Shown here: piece by piece, positions 11,400 to 22,534 of the stretch
Layout of the letters: each line of letters starts with the position of its first letter
Position numbering within the stretch: the first letter of the stretch is position 1
DNA from: Phoronis australis
Taxonomy: Eukaryota; Phoronida; Phoronidae
Assembly (NCBI GenBank): GCA_002633005.1
Contig: NMRA01000479.1
Coordinates: 193,690-257,689 of the forward strand
Length of the DNA stretch: 64,000 nt
Reading direction: 5' to 3'
Made by a program: the position numbers and the translations under genes
Notes under the pieces: model-generated
Database searches by the model: none
What the model saw: the letters and a program-made list of their open reading frames with translations, nothing else
What the model was told of the DNA's origin: nothing

Positions 11400-11830
11400 A
11401 CCAGTGTGGGGTGATGTAGCCATATTACTCGTACCCCAAGTGTCACTCACTCTGCTTCTGTGGTATATTACCCGAGTACCACAACGTGGGGTTGAATGCA
11501 TAGTTCTTGGTGTACTCCCAAATATCGCACCTTACCCTAATTCTGTGGTATATTTAATACCACAATGCGGGGTTGGATGCATAGTTCTTGGTGTACTCCA
11601 AAAATCGTGTTACCCTAATTGTATGTTATATTTTAATACCACAATGTGGGGTTGGATGCATAGCTCTTGGTGTACTCCCAAAAATCGCGTTACCCTAATT
11701 GTGTGTTATATTTTAATACCACAATGTAGGGTTGGATTCACAGTTCTTGGTGTACTCCCAAATATCGCACCTTACCCTAATTCTATGGTATATTTTAATA
11801 CCACAATGTAGGGTTGGATGCATAGTTCTT
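11400..11830. repeat. About 80-bp tandem repeat with internal palindrome, about five copies
   Basis: The unit contains TGGTATATTTTAATACCACA (a hairpin), then GGGTTGGATGCATAG, then CTTGGTGTACTCCC, then TTACCCTAATT. Single related units lie at 20510-20585 and 20775-20815, so the unit is also dispersed. The 145-codon ORF across it is a repeat artefact. Confidence 0.85.
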
Positions 11831-12093
11831 CAGTGTTTCCCTTGGGTTTTGAAAGGAGCGTGGTGGTAAATGGCCAAAACGGGGTGCAAAGCCCATTGCC
11901 ACCTACCAATATGAGAAGTGGGATACCCCTATTGTTTGGGTTTCGAAAGGAGCATCCTTGTGGTGAATGCTCGTCGCGGATGTGGAGCCTGGCGCCACAT
12001 GCGAGCATGGGATGAAGTGAGATCCTCCCATGGGGGGTTGGGAGAAAATTAGATATTACATGTAATTGGGTGCAGTTTGCTCATCATATACAA

Positions 12094-14567
12094 CAGGGCT
12101 CGAAGTAACGAGCTGCAGGTCGCATTTGCGACTTGAAATTTTGAAATGCGAGCTGAAGTTTTTGTCAGCTCGTATCAAGTCGCAAAATGCGACCTGGAAT
12201 TTCCAACGAATGCCAGCTGAGTTTTTACACTTCTCGGCAGATACCTGGCAAATATAAAGCAACTATTGTTAATCCGACCATTACTTGGTTGTTGCCAAAT
12301 CCAAGTTCAAAAGACCACTAACTGAGAACAGCCCTCCCGATGACTTGTAAGCAAGTCACGTGACCATGGGATATGCAGAATCGATCTTGGACACGTTTCA
12401 TTGGCTAACATTTTCGGCCACTTTTGCAAATTTCCGGATTTTCCGAAGAAAGTTTCGGGCCACATAACACGTGATAAAACCTCACAAAACAGTGGTGTTT
12501 CTATTAATTCTTAAGCGATCAACTTATCAAACTTTGTGGTGGACAAATATGTTTGTTTTTCGCCCAAGATGTCCTTATTACCTTTACCAAATATCCACGA
12601 CAATATCCCTGATATCGCACTGCGGCACTGGTCGGTCCCGTTGTTAGCGTGCAAGCGGTCCCGGCAAGACAATCGTGACTTAGATATGTGCGCCTCGTTT
12701 TTATCCCATAAGACAGCCAAAGTGAAAATGACAACCTGTTAATCCCCAAACGACGATCGCATCTTTACTTTCAGTTGCCAAGAAATTCTCAAACCTCATT
12801 ACTTGTTTCTGAGGCTACGTGCGCGAAATATGATTTGTCTTTCACTTGTTGCCAACGTAAAGTTTAGGCCTATTCCAGCGATTCAAGTGCGTGAATTCAC
12901 GCGTACGCACCAGTTCAAAGCTACACATCAAAAGAGAACGACGGCAGTCCTAAATGAAAGAGTATACCGGCTTGGCTCTGTTAAGCACCCGGGTGCCAAT
13001 GGTTTATTTGAAAATGAACTCATAGATTTCCGGCGGTTATTAAAGACCTGATGCTTTACGATATTGCCCGGGACGGATGTAACCCAGAACTCATATTTTC
13101 CGGTTCCGATGTTTCTCGAGGTCGATGTTCTCTAAACCCTATATTCTATGCCCGTAGCCAGCTATTGCAACTAAACGGGTACTAGATGCGAGATTGTGGT
13201 TAGCAAACTTTTCATTCTTCTTTTCATACACCTCCCCCCCCGCCCCCTCCCCGGCAACTTTTTGCTCCCTGGACCACCGCCGCCGCAAAAATGTTCAGAC
13301 TCCAATAGAAACAATCATGTTCCAGCTGAAGCGGGCAATTAAAAACAAAACTATTCCAGGTGGCTAAAAAGGGTACAGTGTAGGTGGTAACGATATGCAG
13401 AAAGTCACCCCTACTAGATGGAGTTTGCCTCGCAAAATCGTATTATTATAACGTTTCTTACCATTGTAGTCTTTTAATATCTTATTACCGCAAACACTCA
13501 GGTAAACGACTATGCTAACGCACAAGCCTACTCCTTACCTTTGAAGTGTTTCATAATAAGCGCTCACTGATCTACTATACGTCTCAACTTTTGAGAATTT
13601 CCAATTAAGCGCCCACAGTTTAGGCTTGCGCCCATCATATCACACTACAAATGACCGCGCATGGTTTAAAATTGACTCGCAGCCTATGTGGTGTGTCACT
13701 CTCATTTTACTCAACAAATTCCGTTTTCAAAAAACGTCTTTTCTCAATATGTAAAAACCAAATTCCGGCTTTGTTTTATACCTCCGAAAGAAAGTTAACA
13801 CTAGTGACATACGTGTCGTTTTGTGACTGACCGATTTTTCCCGTACCTGTAAGGTATTGAGCAAACTTGCCATTACGAGATGGAAACTCGCACGGAGGGA
13901 GTCGGGAATTATTTGGAGGCTATTCACTTCATGAAAAACTAATTGTTGAGTACGTAAACAGCATAAGTACCACATTTTTGTTGTGAAATTTGCACTGAAT
14001 TGTTTATTCGGTTAAAGCATCGTTTCACGGATTTTTTTTTCGACAGACGTTTTTCAAACATGAGTTAAGTTGCAAAATTTGGGCTGCAAACAAAAAGCGG
14101 AGGGAATTTGGCCTCGCAGTTACTTTGAATCTTTAACGACTTTGATGACAGCCAGTAGCAGGTCAGACCTAGCAAAATCCCGGGTACTTTTTCAACGGGC
14201 GTTTTCTCCCTTTTCAAATCGCAAACTTAGCTACTCGAATGCACGTGTCAGTTAGAGTGCACTATTTCAACGTTCACGTCGGGAACTTGACTTGCTCTCT
14301 AGATGGCGGTCGTGAAGAACAGTAACGCCGTACCTGCATGAACGAAGTCAGTTTTGGTTTCTGAAATTTGTGAGTATTTAACGCGGCAGGAAAGAGCATA
14401 ATCTAAACATTTTCTTTATGATCTAAAATCAATTTTGGCGCGTAAAAATGGTGGGAAATTTTTGCGACCTGGCATTTATGAATGGGAGCTGGATTTTGGA
14501 AATGCGACCTGGGATTCTGGCTAGGTCGCAAAATGCGACCTGGCGATTTTAATAGCGTCGAGCCCTG
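12094..14567. mobile_element. hAT-like non-autonomous element with TCGCA palindromes
   Basis: The termini are inverted: CAGGGCTCGA at the left, TCGAGCCCTG at the right. Both subterminal regions repeat AGGTCGCATTTTGCGACC-type palindromes (12116-12195 and 14460-14545). CAGGG ends and subterminal iterons fit the hAT superfamily. No transposase ORF is present (longest about 82 codons), and the flanking 8-mers do not match, so it is old or composite. Confidence 0.6.
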
Positions 14568-15116
14568 GACAAGACCCTAACCCGAGCATCATATAGTGAA
14601 AGTATCTGGGTAAGGGACACTTCGCAAGACAAATTGGCTAAGAAGTGTCTGGCATAGTGTGATCTCTGTCGCACTTGAGTACAAAAAAACAGTGATAAAA
14701 TTCAATTATCCACGAAGTGACAAACATAGAACAAAAAAAATGTGAACTTTGTAGACCTAATAAAATAATTCATGTAACGAAACTTACGTTGATATCGTCT
14801 TGTTAAACATAAATCAATGATAGTGAATTGGCGTTGGTCGGCGTAGTAGACGATGTATAATCCAGTTCATGCAGACGAATCTGAAACTGGTTAACATTCA
14901 ATATCGTCATTTTGGCGCGGTGCTATGGTTGATTAAACAGTTGAATGCCACACCCTGCAGTATAATTCACGTCTTTTGTAAACTGGGACACGATGAAATG
15001 AATGAAGCAGAAATCTTACTGTTTTTTACTTCATTATCGAGCCCTGGCGCTTTCCCATTTTAGAAAATTTGTATTGAGGCCGTTGCCTGGTCCCCAGCTG
15101 TATTAGTTTATGTGCA
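14568..15116. other. Spacer without recognised gene
   Basis: Only short ORFs. A lone TCGAGCCCTGG at about 15037-15047 resembles the right end of the preceding hAT-like family and may be a solo end. Confidence 0.4.
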
Positions 15117-15124
15117 TTGTCGGA

Positions 15125-17005
15125 CAGGGACTCATCTAGGATTTGACGAGTCGTGCAAAGCGCAAGTCTGAGGCGCGCGGCGTTGATGGGGGAGGAGGTG
15201 GGGGAGTTGGGGTGGAGGTGGGGGAATTCCCCCACCCGATGAGGAAAAAATTGTTACATAAAAATGGTCATTTCCTTGCATTTTATTTAGCACACTGTTT
15301 GGATGTCTTTTTCTTGTTCAAAGGACGGCACATAGGGAAACTAAACAAAAATTAGAAGGTTTGTTCCATTCAGGATGTGTGTATTGTCACTAGGCTGCAA
15401 AAATCAAGATCTGTAAATCTTTAGTAAGATAATCTAAGTAGAGTTGCATGATAGACAGCATGACTCAATGTATCTTGAAGCTCTCAAAAGAGAAGAGTAA
15501 AATGCAGTTGAGAAACCACTTAAATTGTGAGAAGACAATGAAGTTGCATTCGAAAGGACATGAAGAAATATATTCATGTCTATGTTTCGTTACATCGCAC
15601 AGTAATGCAATTCATGAATCTACAAAAACAAGACCATATCCTCAACAAATTCACAAATCAGTATCACCAGTGTTCAACACGGTTGAAAATCTCTGCTGGA
15701 AAATAGGAGTGACGGCGTATGTGCACTCGCGCGTGTATAACCGGACTTTTCTTTGTAAAGGATCGTGACCAAAAAAACGTCGAAACTCCGTGTTTGAATT
15801 TGGCATTCGTATTTTTACGTTTCTTAAACGTTTTCCCGAGCGCTTTACTCGTAAATTTCACGTTGTTTGGCTACGAGCGTACCCAGTGGTCGCCGGGGAC
15901 ATGGTAGTTGTTACGTCTTCTGCAGTGCATTTTAAGTGGACGCTTTGTTGAATTGAAACTTACCAGGTTGAAAGTCAACCAATGTCTTTCATAGTACGCT
16001 ACAAGAAATTTATTCTTAAAAAGAACCATTCTTTTCTCGCAGTTTAAGAGCCAAATCCCCCGGCCTGATTCACAGCCGAAGTAACAGGTGCTATGCACGT
16101 GACTGGCTGACCTACTTTTTTTCATATACGGCACGCAGTGCCACACACAGAGGATAAACTCGAATCGCCCAATAATCATGGAATTCCACAATAAGATGAA
16201 GTATTTCGAGGCATTTATTTTCATGCTAAGTTACTCATTGAATACGTAACCAACATTACACACCACATTTTTTTCTCGTAAAGTTTGCACTGCATTCTCG
16301 CGCATCAACATAAGTCGTTCGGCCGTGTGGATTTTTTTTGATATTTTTTCATTCATTCATTCGAGTTGCAACGGAGCTATGCGAACAAATTAAGGAAGTT
16401 TGCGTGTTCAACGACATTGATGGCATTTGTACGGCAGGTCAGTGCTAGAATTTTGTCGGGTATCATTTTTTTCGAAGTGTACGTTCTCCGTCGGCTATTT
16501 CAAATTGGCTGCTCCGTCGAATATATCGAGTGCCACTTCAATTTCCGCGTCGGCAACTAGAATTAGGGGTACGGCAAATCCTTTGAACTTCGGGTGTGGG
16601 TTCTTCGATTTCAAAGAGTAAGTGTTCATGTACGGGTAGTTAGCGCTGGATGCAATATTTCTCGACACTAGTCGTGCGGGGGATTCCGTATGAAGTCACC
16701 TTGACGTCACAGAATAGGAAGGTATTCCCCAAAGATGGCTGCCAGTATTTGCTGATCATTGGGAAATTTATAGTGAAAATGGACGGCAAAAGTTTCTAAT
16801 GCCCAGTTATTTCTTAATATTTAGCGAACTTAAACAATGAATTGTAGGCTTCAATGAAATTTATTAATAATAAATGTTAAAATTCTTCGTTTAGCCTTCA
16901 TTTTCGCCGAGGTTGTTTTGGAACAGGCCGTCTTTTTTCCGTTTTGGCCGTGCCGTCCAAAGCCGTCATTTGGGATGGCCAGGACGGCCTCTAGATGAGT
17001 CCCTG
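15125..17005. mobile_element. hAT element with perfect 8-bp target duplication
   Basis: Perfect 15-bp inverted termini (CAGGGACTCATCTAG at the left, CTAGATGAGTCCCTG at the right) are flanked by an exact 8-bp direct repeat TTGTCGGA (15117-15124 and 17006-17013). CAGGG termini with an 8-bp duplication are diagnostic of hAT transposons. The 1,881-bp interior has no ORF that I recognise as a hAT transposase, so it is non-autonomous or decayed. The clean target duplication suggests a fairly recent insertion. Confidence 0.88.
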
Positions 17006-17069
17006 TTGTCGGATATCCAGGCAGAAACGAGGTACGAAAGGGGATTGGGGATTGAATGATTGTGTTTAA

Positions 17070-18367
17070 AGGCGAAGGCAACCTTTTTTCATGTCACTTT
17101 TAGCAAAAATAAGGTCTGTTGATTATCCCAGGCATATTTTTCACTTAAATACAGCTTTTCATTAATTAATTTTTCGTCCTCTACTCCGGAAGTGATGTTT
17201 TAGGAGGCAATAATTTCGCGCAATTTCTTTTCAATCAGTCAGACTGTGAGAGCTGTCAAGTCAGTCATTGTTCTACCTCGGATGTGATAAGTTCGGTCGT
17301 CTTTTGCTTTTGTTTTCGAGTCGGTTAACATGCCGCACTGTTGCTGTGTACCAGGATGTACTCATTATCGTCTCACGCGCGCTTTGGGTACCTTGCATCG
17401 CTTTCAGAAGGATGACACACTTCGCTGTACTTGGCTAGGTCGTTCGTGTGAAGAACGCAGAGCTACCCGTTCACGCAAAGTACAAAGCAGTGGCAAGCAT
17501 TTTCAGCCATGAGATTACGACAGAGATATGTACGCTGAATTGATGAAGGTTCCTGCGAAAAACACCTGAAGAAGGGTTCCATAGCATCGCTGTTGATTTC
17601 CGGCAGTGCTCCGTCGCCACCCCTGAGAAGTGCGTTTTTGAAGCGAGAAGCCTCGCGAGCTGTGGCCACTATAAACAGTGACTGGAGGCACTTCATCTAC
17701 TGTCACCCATCCCTCCGAACGTACCCCATAGCATGCCATTCCAGGAACTAGCAGTGATTCCCCATGTGCTGTTGTCTCTAGCCCAGAGCCTGTAAGCAGC
17801 CCTGCAGCGATGTTGAGTAGTGGGAGTGAATACAGGCCCAGTTTTACACCCAATGAAAAGGACAGTTCGTCATCCAATGAACAGATGGGTGAGCCTAAGT
17901 TTGATAAGTTTATTGTGGACTTGTATTGGAGCTATTTAGAAGGTGCCACGTGTGTGACGAGGGAGTCACACGGTGGGATGAAAGCAGTTTGGGTGCTCAA
18001 GTCACCATCCACTGGGAGTATGTCGCGGGACACTCGGGCAAGTGGGACAGTTTTTCCTCTGTACGTGAGACAATAATGAGTAGGCAGCAACAGCGTGGCA
18101 TGTTGACTGATTCGTAAACAAAAGCAAACGATGACCGAACTTATCACAACTGAGGTAGGACAATGACTGACTCAACTGCTCTCAGAGTCAGACTGTATGA
18201 AAAGAAATTGGCGCGAAATTCTTGAATCCCAAAACGTCACTTCCAGAGTAGAAGACAAGTAATTAATTAAATTGCAAAAAACCTGTAAATAAGTGAAAAA
18301 TATGTCTGGGATAATCAACGAACCCTATTTTTGCTAAAAATGACATGAAAAAAGGTTACCTTCGCCA
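17070..18367 (+). mobile_element. Kolobok-like TTAA element, THAP copy 1 (fold-back derivative)
   Basis: AGGCGAAGGCAACC at the left and GGTTACCTTCGCCA at the right are inverted termini, flanked on both sides by TTAA. TTAA duplication plus an encoded THAP domain fits the Kolobok superfamily (piggyBac also uses TTAA but lacks THAP). The inverted arms are nearly 290 bp long and include the THAP start codon region at both ends (near 17330 and again, inverted, near 18100). This copy is therefore a fold-back derivative in which one end of the element was duplicated in inverse. Confidence 0.8.
17330..18066 (+). pseudogene. Decayed THAP transposase-like gene
   Basis: The sequence starts MPHCCCVPGC and keeps the THAP landmarks (W in CTWLGR, GKHF), but stops at residue 60, and several frameshifts break the rest. 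Downstream frames recover RRCHVCDEG and VAGHSGKWDSFSSVR, the zinc-finger-like block also seen in the 29.8-kb copy. A cysteine of that block is replaced (WEY instead of WEC). It then runs into the inverted element end. It clearly descends from the same gene as 28854-29861. Confidence 0.85.
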
Positions 18368-18537
18368 TTAACGGGGGCACAATTCAAGATCTCATTGTAA
18401 AATTATTAGGCTTCCCTTTGGATCCACAAACGGCGAAGGGTGCCATTTGACTTTAACTTATTCATTATTACTATTGCTAGCGATCATTTTTACTTGCGAT
18501 TTATATTACTAGTGATCAAGTTACCAGCTATCATTTT

Positions 18538-18609
18538 CACCAGCGGTCGTTTCCACCAGCGGTCGTTTCCACCAGCGGTCGTTTCCACCAGCGGTCGTTT
18601 CCACCAGCG
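18538..18609. repeat. 16-bp satellite running into an assembly gap
   Basis: The unit CACCAGCGGTCGTTTC repeats about 4.5 times and ends in N. The gap of 134 N (18610-18743) probably hides more copies. Confidence 0.9.
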
Positions 18610-18743
18610 NNNNNNNNNNNNNNNNNNNNNNNNNNNNNNNNNNNNNNNNNNNNNNNNNNNNNNNNNNNNNNNNNNNNNNNNNNNNNNNNNNNNNNNNNNN
18701 NNNNNNNNNNNNNNNNNNNNNNNNNNNNNNNNNNNNNNNNNNN
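18610..18743. other. Assembly gap (N)
   Basis: A run of 134 N. ORFs spanning it are meaningless. Confidence 0.99.
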
Positions 18744-18941
18744 AAATCCATGTTAATATAAGGTATGCATCATCAGAGTGTGCAGAACAGTGTGGCACAC
18801 TACTGAAAGAGAATAGTGTGTGTGATCAACTAGAGACATGTTGGGCAGTAACGCAAATCCCCAGTGTGTCGGCATTCTCTCCTGCAACGTTATTTTTGGC
18901 TTTTTGGATAAAAAAGAAAATTTTAAAAAATTGTTCTATTA

Positions 18942-20295
18942 TTGGGTAAAGTTTATTTATACAAGATGGCAGTTGTTTCTCCTGTTTTTAAAGATGGTGA
19001 AAAGTCAAGTTGCAAAAATTATAGACCAATATCGGTCCTCCCTGCAGTGTCCAAAATTCTTGAAAGGTGTGTTCAAAAGCAGCTTCACCAGTTCCTGGAG
19101 CAAAATTCCCTTCTCTCGGCAGCACAGTCTGGTTTCTGCCCCTTGCATTCCACTCTTACTACAAACATTCATGCTACTGAGTTTATCTTTAATAATATGG
19201 ATCAGGGGAGGCTAACTGGTGCTGTCTTTGTTGACCTTAAGAAAGCATGTGACACTGTGGACCATGGTGTCCTATTGCAGAAACTAGAGTCTTATGGAGT
19301 TAACGATATCGAACTCCTTTGGTTTAGAAACTACTTATACGACCGTAAACACGCCACCAAATACGGTGGTATACTTTCTGACTACTCAACCGTAATCACG
19401 GGGGTGCCTCAGGGTTCCATTTTGGGCCATCTATTATTCACTATTTTTGTTAACGACCTCCCTACTGTCCTCCACAACAGTGTCCCAGTTTTATACGCTG
19501 ATGACACTACAATTATGTCCACAGCTGGATCAGCAGAAGAACTCGAAACTTCTCTCAACGATGAGCTAGCCCTTATCCATGAGTGGCTGATTCAAAATAT
19601 ACTCACTCTTAATGTTAGTAAAACCAAGTCAATGCTGTTTGGAACCCACCAGAAATTAAAACAACAAAAACTATCCCTTTCTATCAACGGTTCTCGAGAA
19701 TGTTGACAAGTTTAAGTACTTGGGCCTTACTTTAGATCCCAATCTTAAATTTAATATGCACATAGATCATATCACAAAGAAAATTGGTGTACTTAAACGT
19801 CTAGGCAAATTTCTTAATGTCAGTACTCTTAAGACCCTTTACCATTCTATTATTCAGCCTCATATTGATTATTGTTTACCAGTTTGGGGGCACACTAGTG
19901 ACACACTTGTCAGCAAAGTCCAAGTAATCCAAAATAGAGCCGCCAGGGCTATCCTGGGTACTAAAATTAGGGACACTAGGGTTGACGACTTGTATTACAA
20001 GCTGCGATTTATGAAAGTAAGACAAAGAAATAAATATCTCTGTGCCTGTTGTATGTGCAGATGTATCAATGGCTTGGCTCCAGCATATCTCAGCAGTAAA
20101 TTTAATAGCAACCAGGCTGTATATTTTACACTTTCTTCTGTTGCTGGCAATGTTTCTTCTAAAAAAATTAAAACCGAAACGGGCAAGAGATCTTTTATCT
20201 ATGCAGCTGCTATAATATGGAATTCTTTTAGCCCAGAAATTATACGGTCCAATTCAATTACTACCTTTAAAGTAAATAGTAAAAAGTGGCTGTAA
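18942..20295 (+). pseudogene. Non-LTR retrotransposon (CR1/Jockey-type) reverse transcriptase, frameshifted
   Basis: The reverse transcriptase region of a LINE. It reads NYRPISVLP, FVDLKKACDTVDH (motif A; the usual F is C), GVPQGSILG followed by HLLF instead of PLLF (motif B), and YADDT (motif C, residues 185-189, at 19494). The first frame stops at 19706. The thumb and C-terminal region (DKFKYLGLTLDP, ITKKIGVLKRL, RAARAILG) continue in a different frame to 20295, so an indel lies near 19690. The endonuclease domain is absent: the copy is 5'-truncated or hidden by the gap. The AT-rich 3' tail runs to about 20500. Family level is by motif style only. Confidence 0.9.
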
Positions 20296-20504
20296 TTTAC
20301 TTAACCTTTTAGACTCTGCCTGTCTTAATCATGTCATTTTTTCATTGTCGTAAATACTCTCACTGTCTAGAGTCATCTCTTAATTTATTTTATCTGTCTC
20401 AGTTAAATTTTTACCATTATTTGTCATTTAGTTATTGTTTTAATTCTCAACCTGTTTTAATTGTATCTTTGTTACGTATATTGTTGTTTTATTGGCCCTC
20501 TTTA

Positions 20505-20820
20505 TTCTGGGGTATATTTAATACCACAATGTGGGTTGTATGTTCAGTACATGGTGTACCCCCTAAATATGACGCGTTACCCTGATTTTAACTAAATCGG
20601 TTTTTGGCCACAATAAGATTCTCTCACTTCACTCTATGGATGTTACCTGAGCTGCATATTGGCACTTGTTGTCCTAAATTGTTATAAATATGATCCTGAT
20701 GATGTCTAATGAAAAGACGAATCGTTGAATTGAACATGAACTTTTTTATTTGTGCGGCGATCGTCCGATTTTTACCCTGATTTTGTGGTACATTTCGTAC
20801 CATGCTTATGTACGGCACTT
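20505..20820. repeat. Dispersed units of the 80-bp palindromic repeat
   Basis: GGGGTATATTTAATACCACA with the following TGGTGTACCCC at 20510-20585, and a second partial unit (TGTGGTACATTTCGTACCA) at 20778-20810, match the array at 11400-11830. Between them no feature is recognised. Confidence 0.6.
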
Positions 20821-20828
20821 GTACTTAA

Positions 20829-22530
20829 AGGAGAATGCCACCCAAAAAACAACCTATTTTGTATCAGTTTAGATCGAGTAGTTCTACTCGATTACGGCAG
20901 GTACGGTTGCGTTATCTGACGGCAGACGGAGGTGTTGAAATTATCCAATGACGTAATTGGTTTCACACGCAGTCTGTTCAGCAGTTCACAACACGGGTTA
21001 GTGGTGTCAGCTTATCGCTTGAATTCATCGTATAACACCAATAAATCATCAAACTTCAATGTAAAACCCTTAAAAATACACAGAGTTCTTATTAAAACGT
21101 GTTGTTTTATTTCGCTGTTATTTGGACACAGCGTAGCCTACAAAGTTCGGCAGGCCAATTTACCAAGGTCCGTAGCAGGAGTTTGGGGTTTGTTCGGAGA
21201 TAAATTCGAAGTATTCTTCTGTGAAATACAGACAGGATAACGTAGATCTGTGTTGTTTATACTTGTGATTTTTGAGTTCTAAATACACAAAATGCTTGTT
21301 ATCCCGGCCAGTGGCTCGGAACCCGATCAGACCCGTCGCGGCCGGACTGACGGGTTGTTATCCCGGCCAGTGACTCGAAACCCGACCAGGCCCGTCACGG
21401 CCGCTGGGACTGGCACGAACATAAACCAGCTTGAGTTAAAAACTAAACCTCCAGTCACGAAGAGACTTTAAAAAAATGAGCCAAAGAAATAATGTGCACG
21501 TAATTATGTGAATTAGCCACGAAACTGAAAATCTACTTACTTGTCGGGGGCCGCCAAAGTCGGGTTCCCCTTCCACAGACCGTCAGGGCAAAGGTTGTAC
21601 AGTAACAATGATTTGAATAATGTATTTTTATTTCTAAATAAAGATTCCCCTAACATGTGACAATAGCATATAAAATTGAGTAATAGTTTCACAACAGCAA
21701 ACACTGAATTAGCATGCGCTCACACGCCCTCAGTGCCCGGTCAATTACCTTTGTTGCCGGCATCAAATGCCGGTAACGCAGTGGTTTTTTCATTGCTGGC
21801 TTCTCAAAACATTTGCACTCACGAGCACTCCAACTCATTACAAATTGTACCTAATGAGACAAGCTTTGTGATCAGTTTCATATAAGCATTGGTTAGGATC
21901 ATTTTAGGATGAGAATAATTCATTTTGAAACAGAACGCAAAATAATAAACGTCTACATGGCATCTCGCCTGGCGCCAATCCCGACTTAGTCAAGAGCTCA
22001 TCGGACAAAGACTTCATGGGTCGGATCGTTAGGTTTCACAGCCTATCAGTTCGAACCAGAATACACTGATCAAGAAATACTAGAGTGGCGCCGTGAACCT
22101 GCATAGGCAATGGAACGTATGGATAGTTCTTTGGTAAGCCGGAATTCGTCAGAGAAATTGCTGTCGACGAAATGCCGGCAACAAATACGGAGATGTTTCA
22201 CGGCCTCATACTCGCTATTAACAGCATATCTTTCATTCTTCACTACCGCGAGCCACTTCCTAAGCATTTCGGGCTCTCGAGGAAGCCGAAAAACGATAAT
22301 ACCCGCTTTCTTTGCAGCTTCTTAGTTCGGACAAGCGGGAACTGATGCACCGCAATATAGCGGCGTTCACTCTGCAGACGAACCACTGAGGTCACTGCGT
22401 CGCTTCTCACCTTCCTCACAGGTTAACGCGAAACCTCTCAGAAAGGTGAGGTCTACCGTATAAGAGACGATGTGGATATAGACCGATTAAGACGGTAAAA
22501 AAGACTAATTAAATCGGGTGGCATTCTCCT
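20829..22530. mobile_element. TTAA-flanked THAP element, second family, copy 1
   Basis: The termini AGGAGAATGCCACCC (left) and GGGTGGCATTCTCCT (right) are perfectly inverted and flanked by TTAA at both sides (20825-20828 and 22531-22534). The terminus resembles that of the 17-kb and 28-kb family, suggesting one superfamily. The interior holds a decayed minus-strand THAP domain. A pair of roughly 66-bp repeats (TTATCCCGGCCAGTG-CTCG) lies at 21298-21410. 1,702 bp; the second copy is at 39011-40140. Confidence 0.8.
22073..22372 (-). pseudogene. Decayed THAP domain
   Basis: The minus strand reads YCGASVPACPN, then a stop, then EAAKKAGIIVFRLPREPEML with RKWLAVV following, and later ICCRHFVDSNF. 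The order C...C, then FRLP, W, then C-x2-H-F is that of a THAP zinc finger. An in-frame stop after the first cysteine pair makes it non-functional unless spliced out. It sits near the right end of the TTAA element, as the THAP gene does in the 28-kb element. Confidence 0.7.
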
Positions 22531-22534
22531 TTAA

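Noticed and set aside
11374-11811. 145-codon ORF
   Set aside because: Runs through the 80-bp palindromic tandem repeat; no protein similarity.
12086-14575. 8-bp target duplication for the hAT-like element at 12094-14567
   Set aside because: Flanks ATATACAA and GACAAGAC do not match at any consistent offset.
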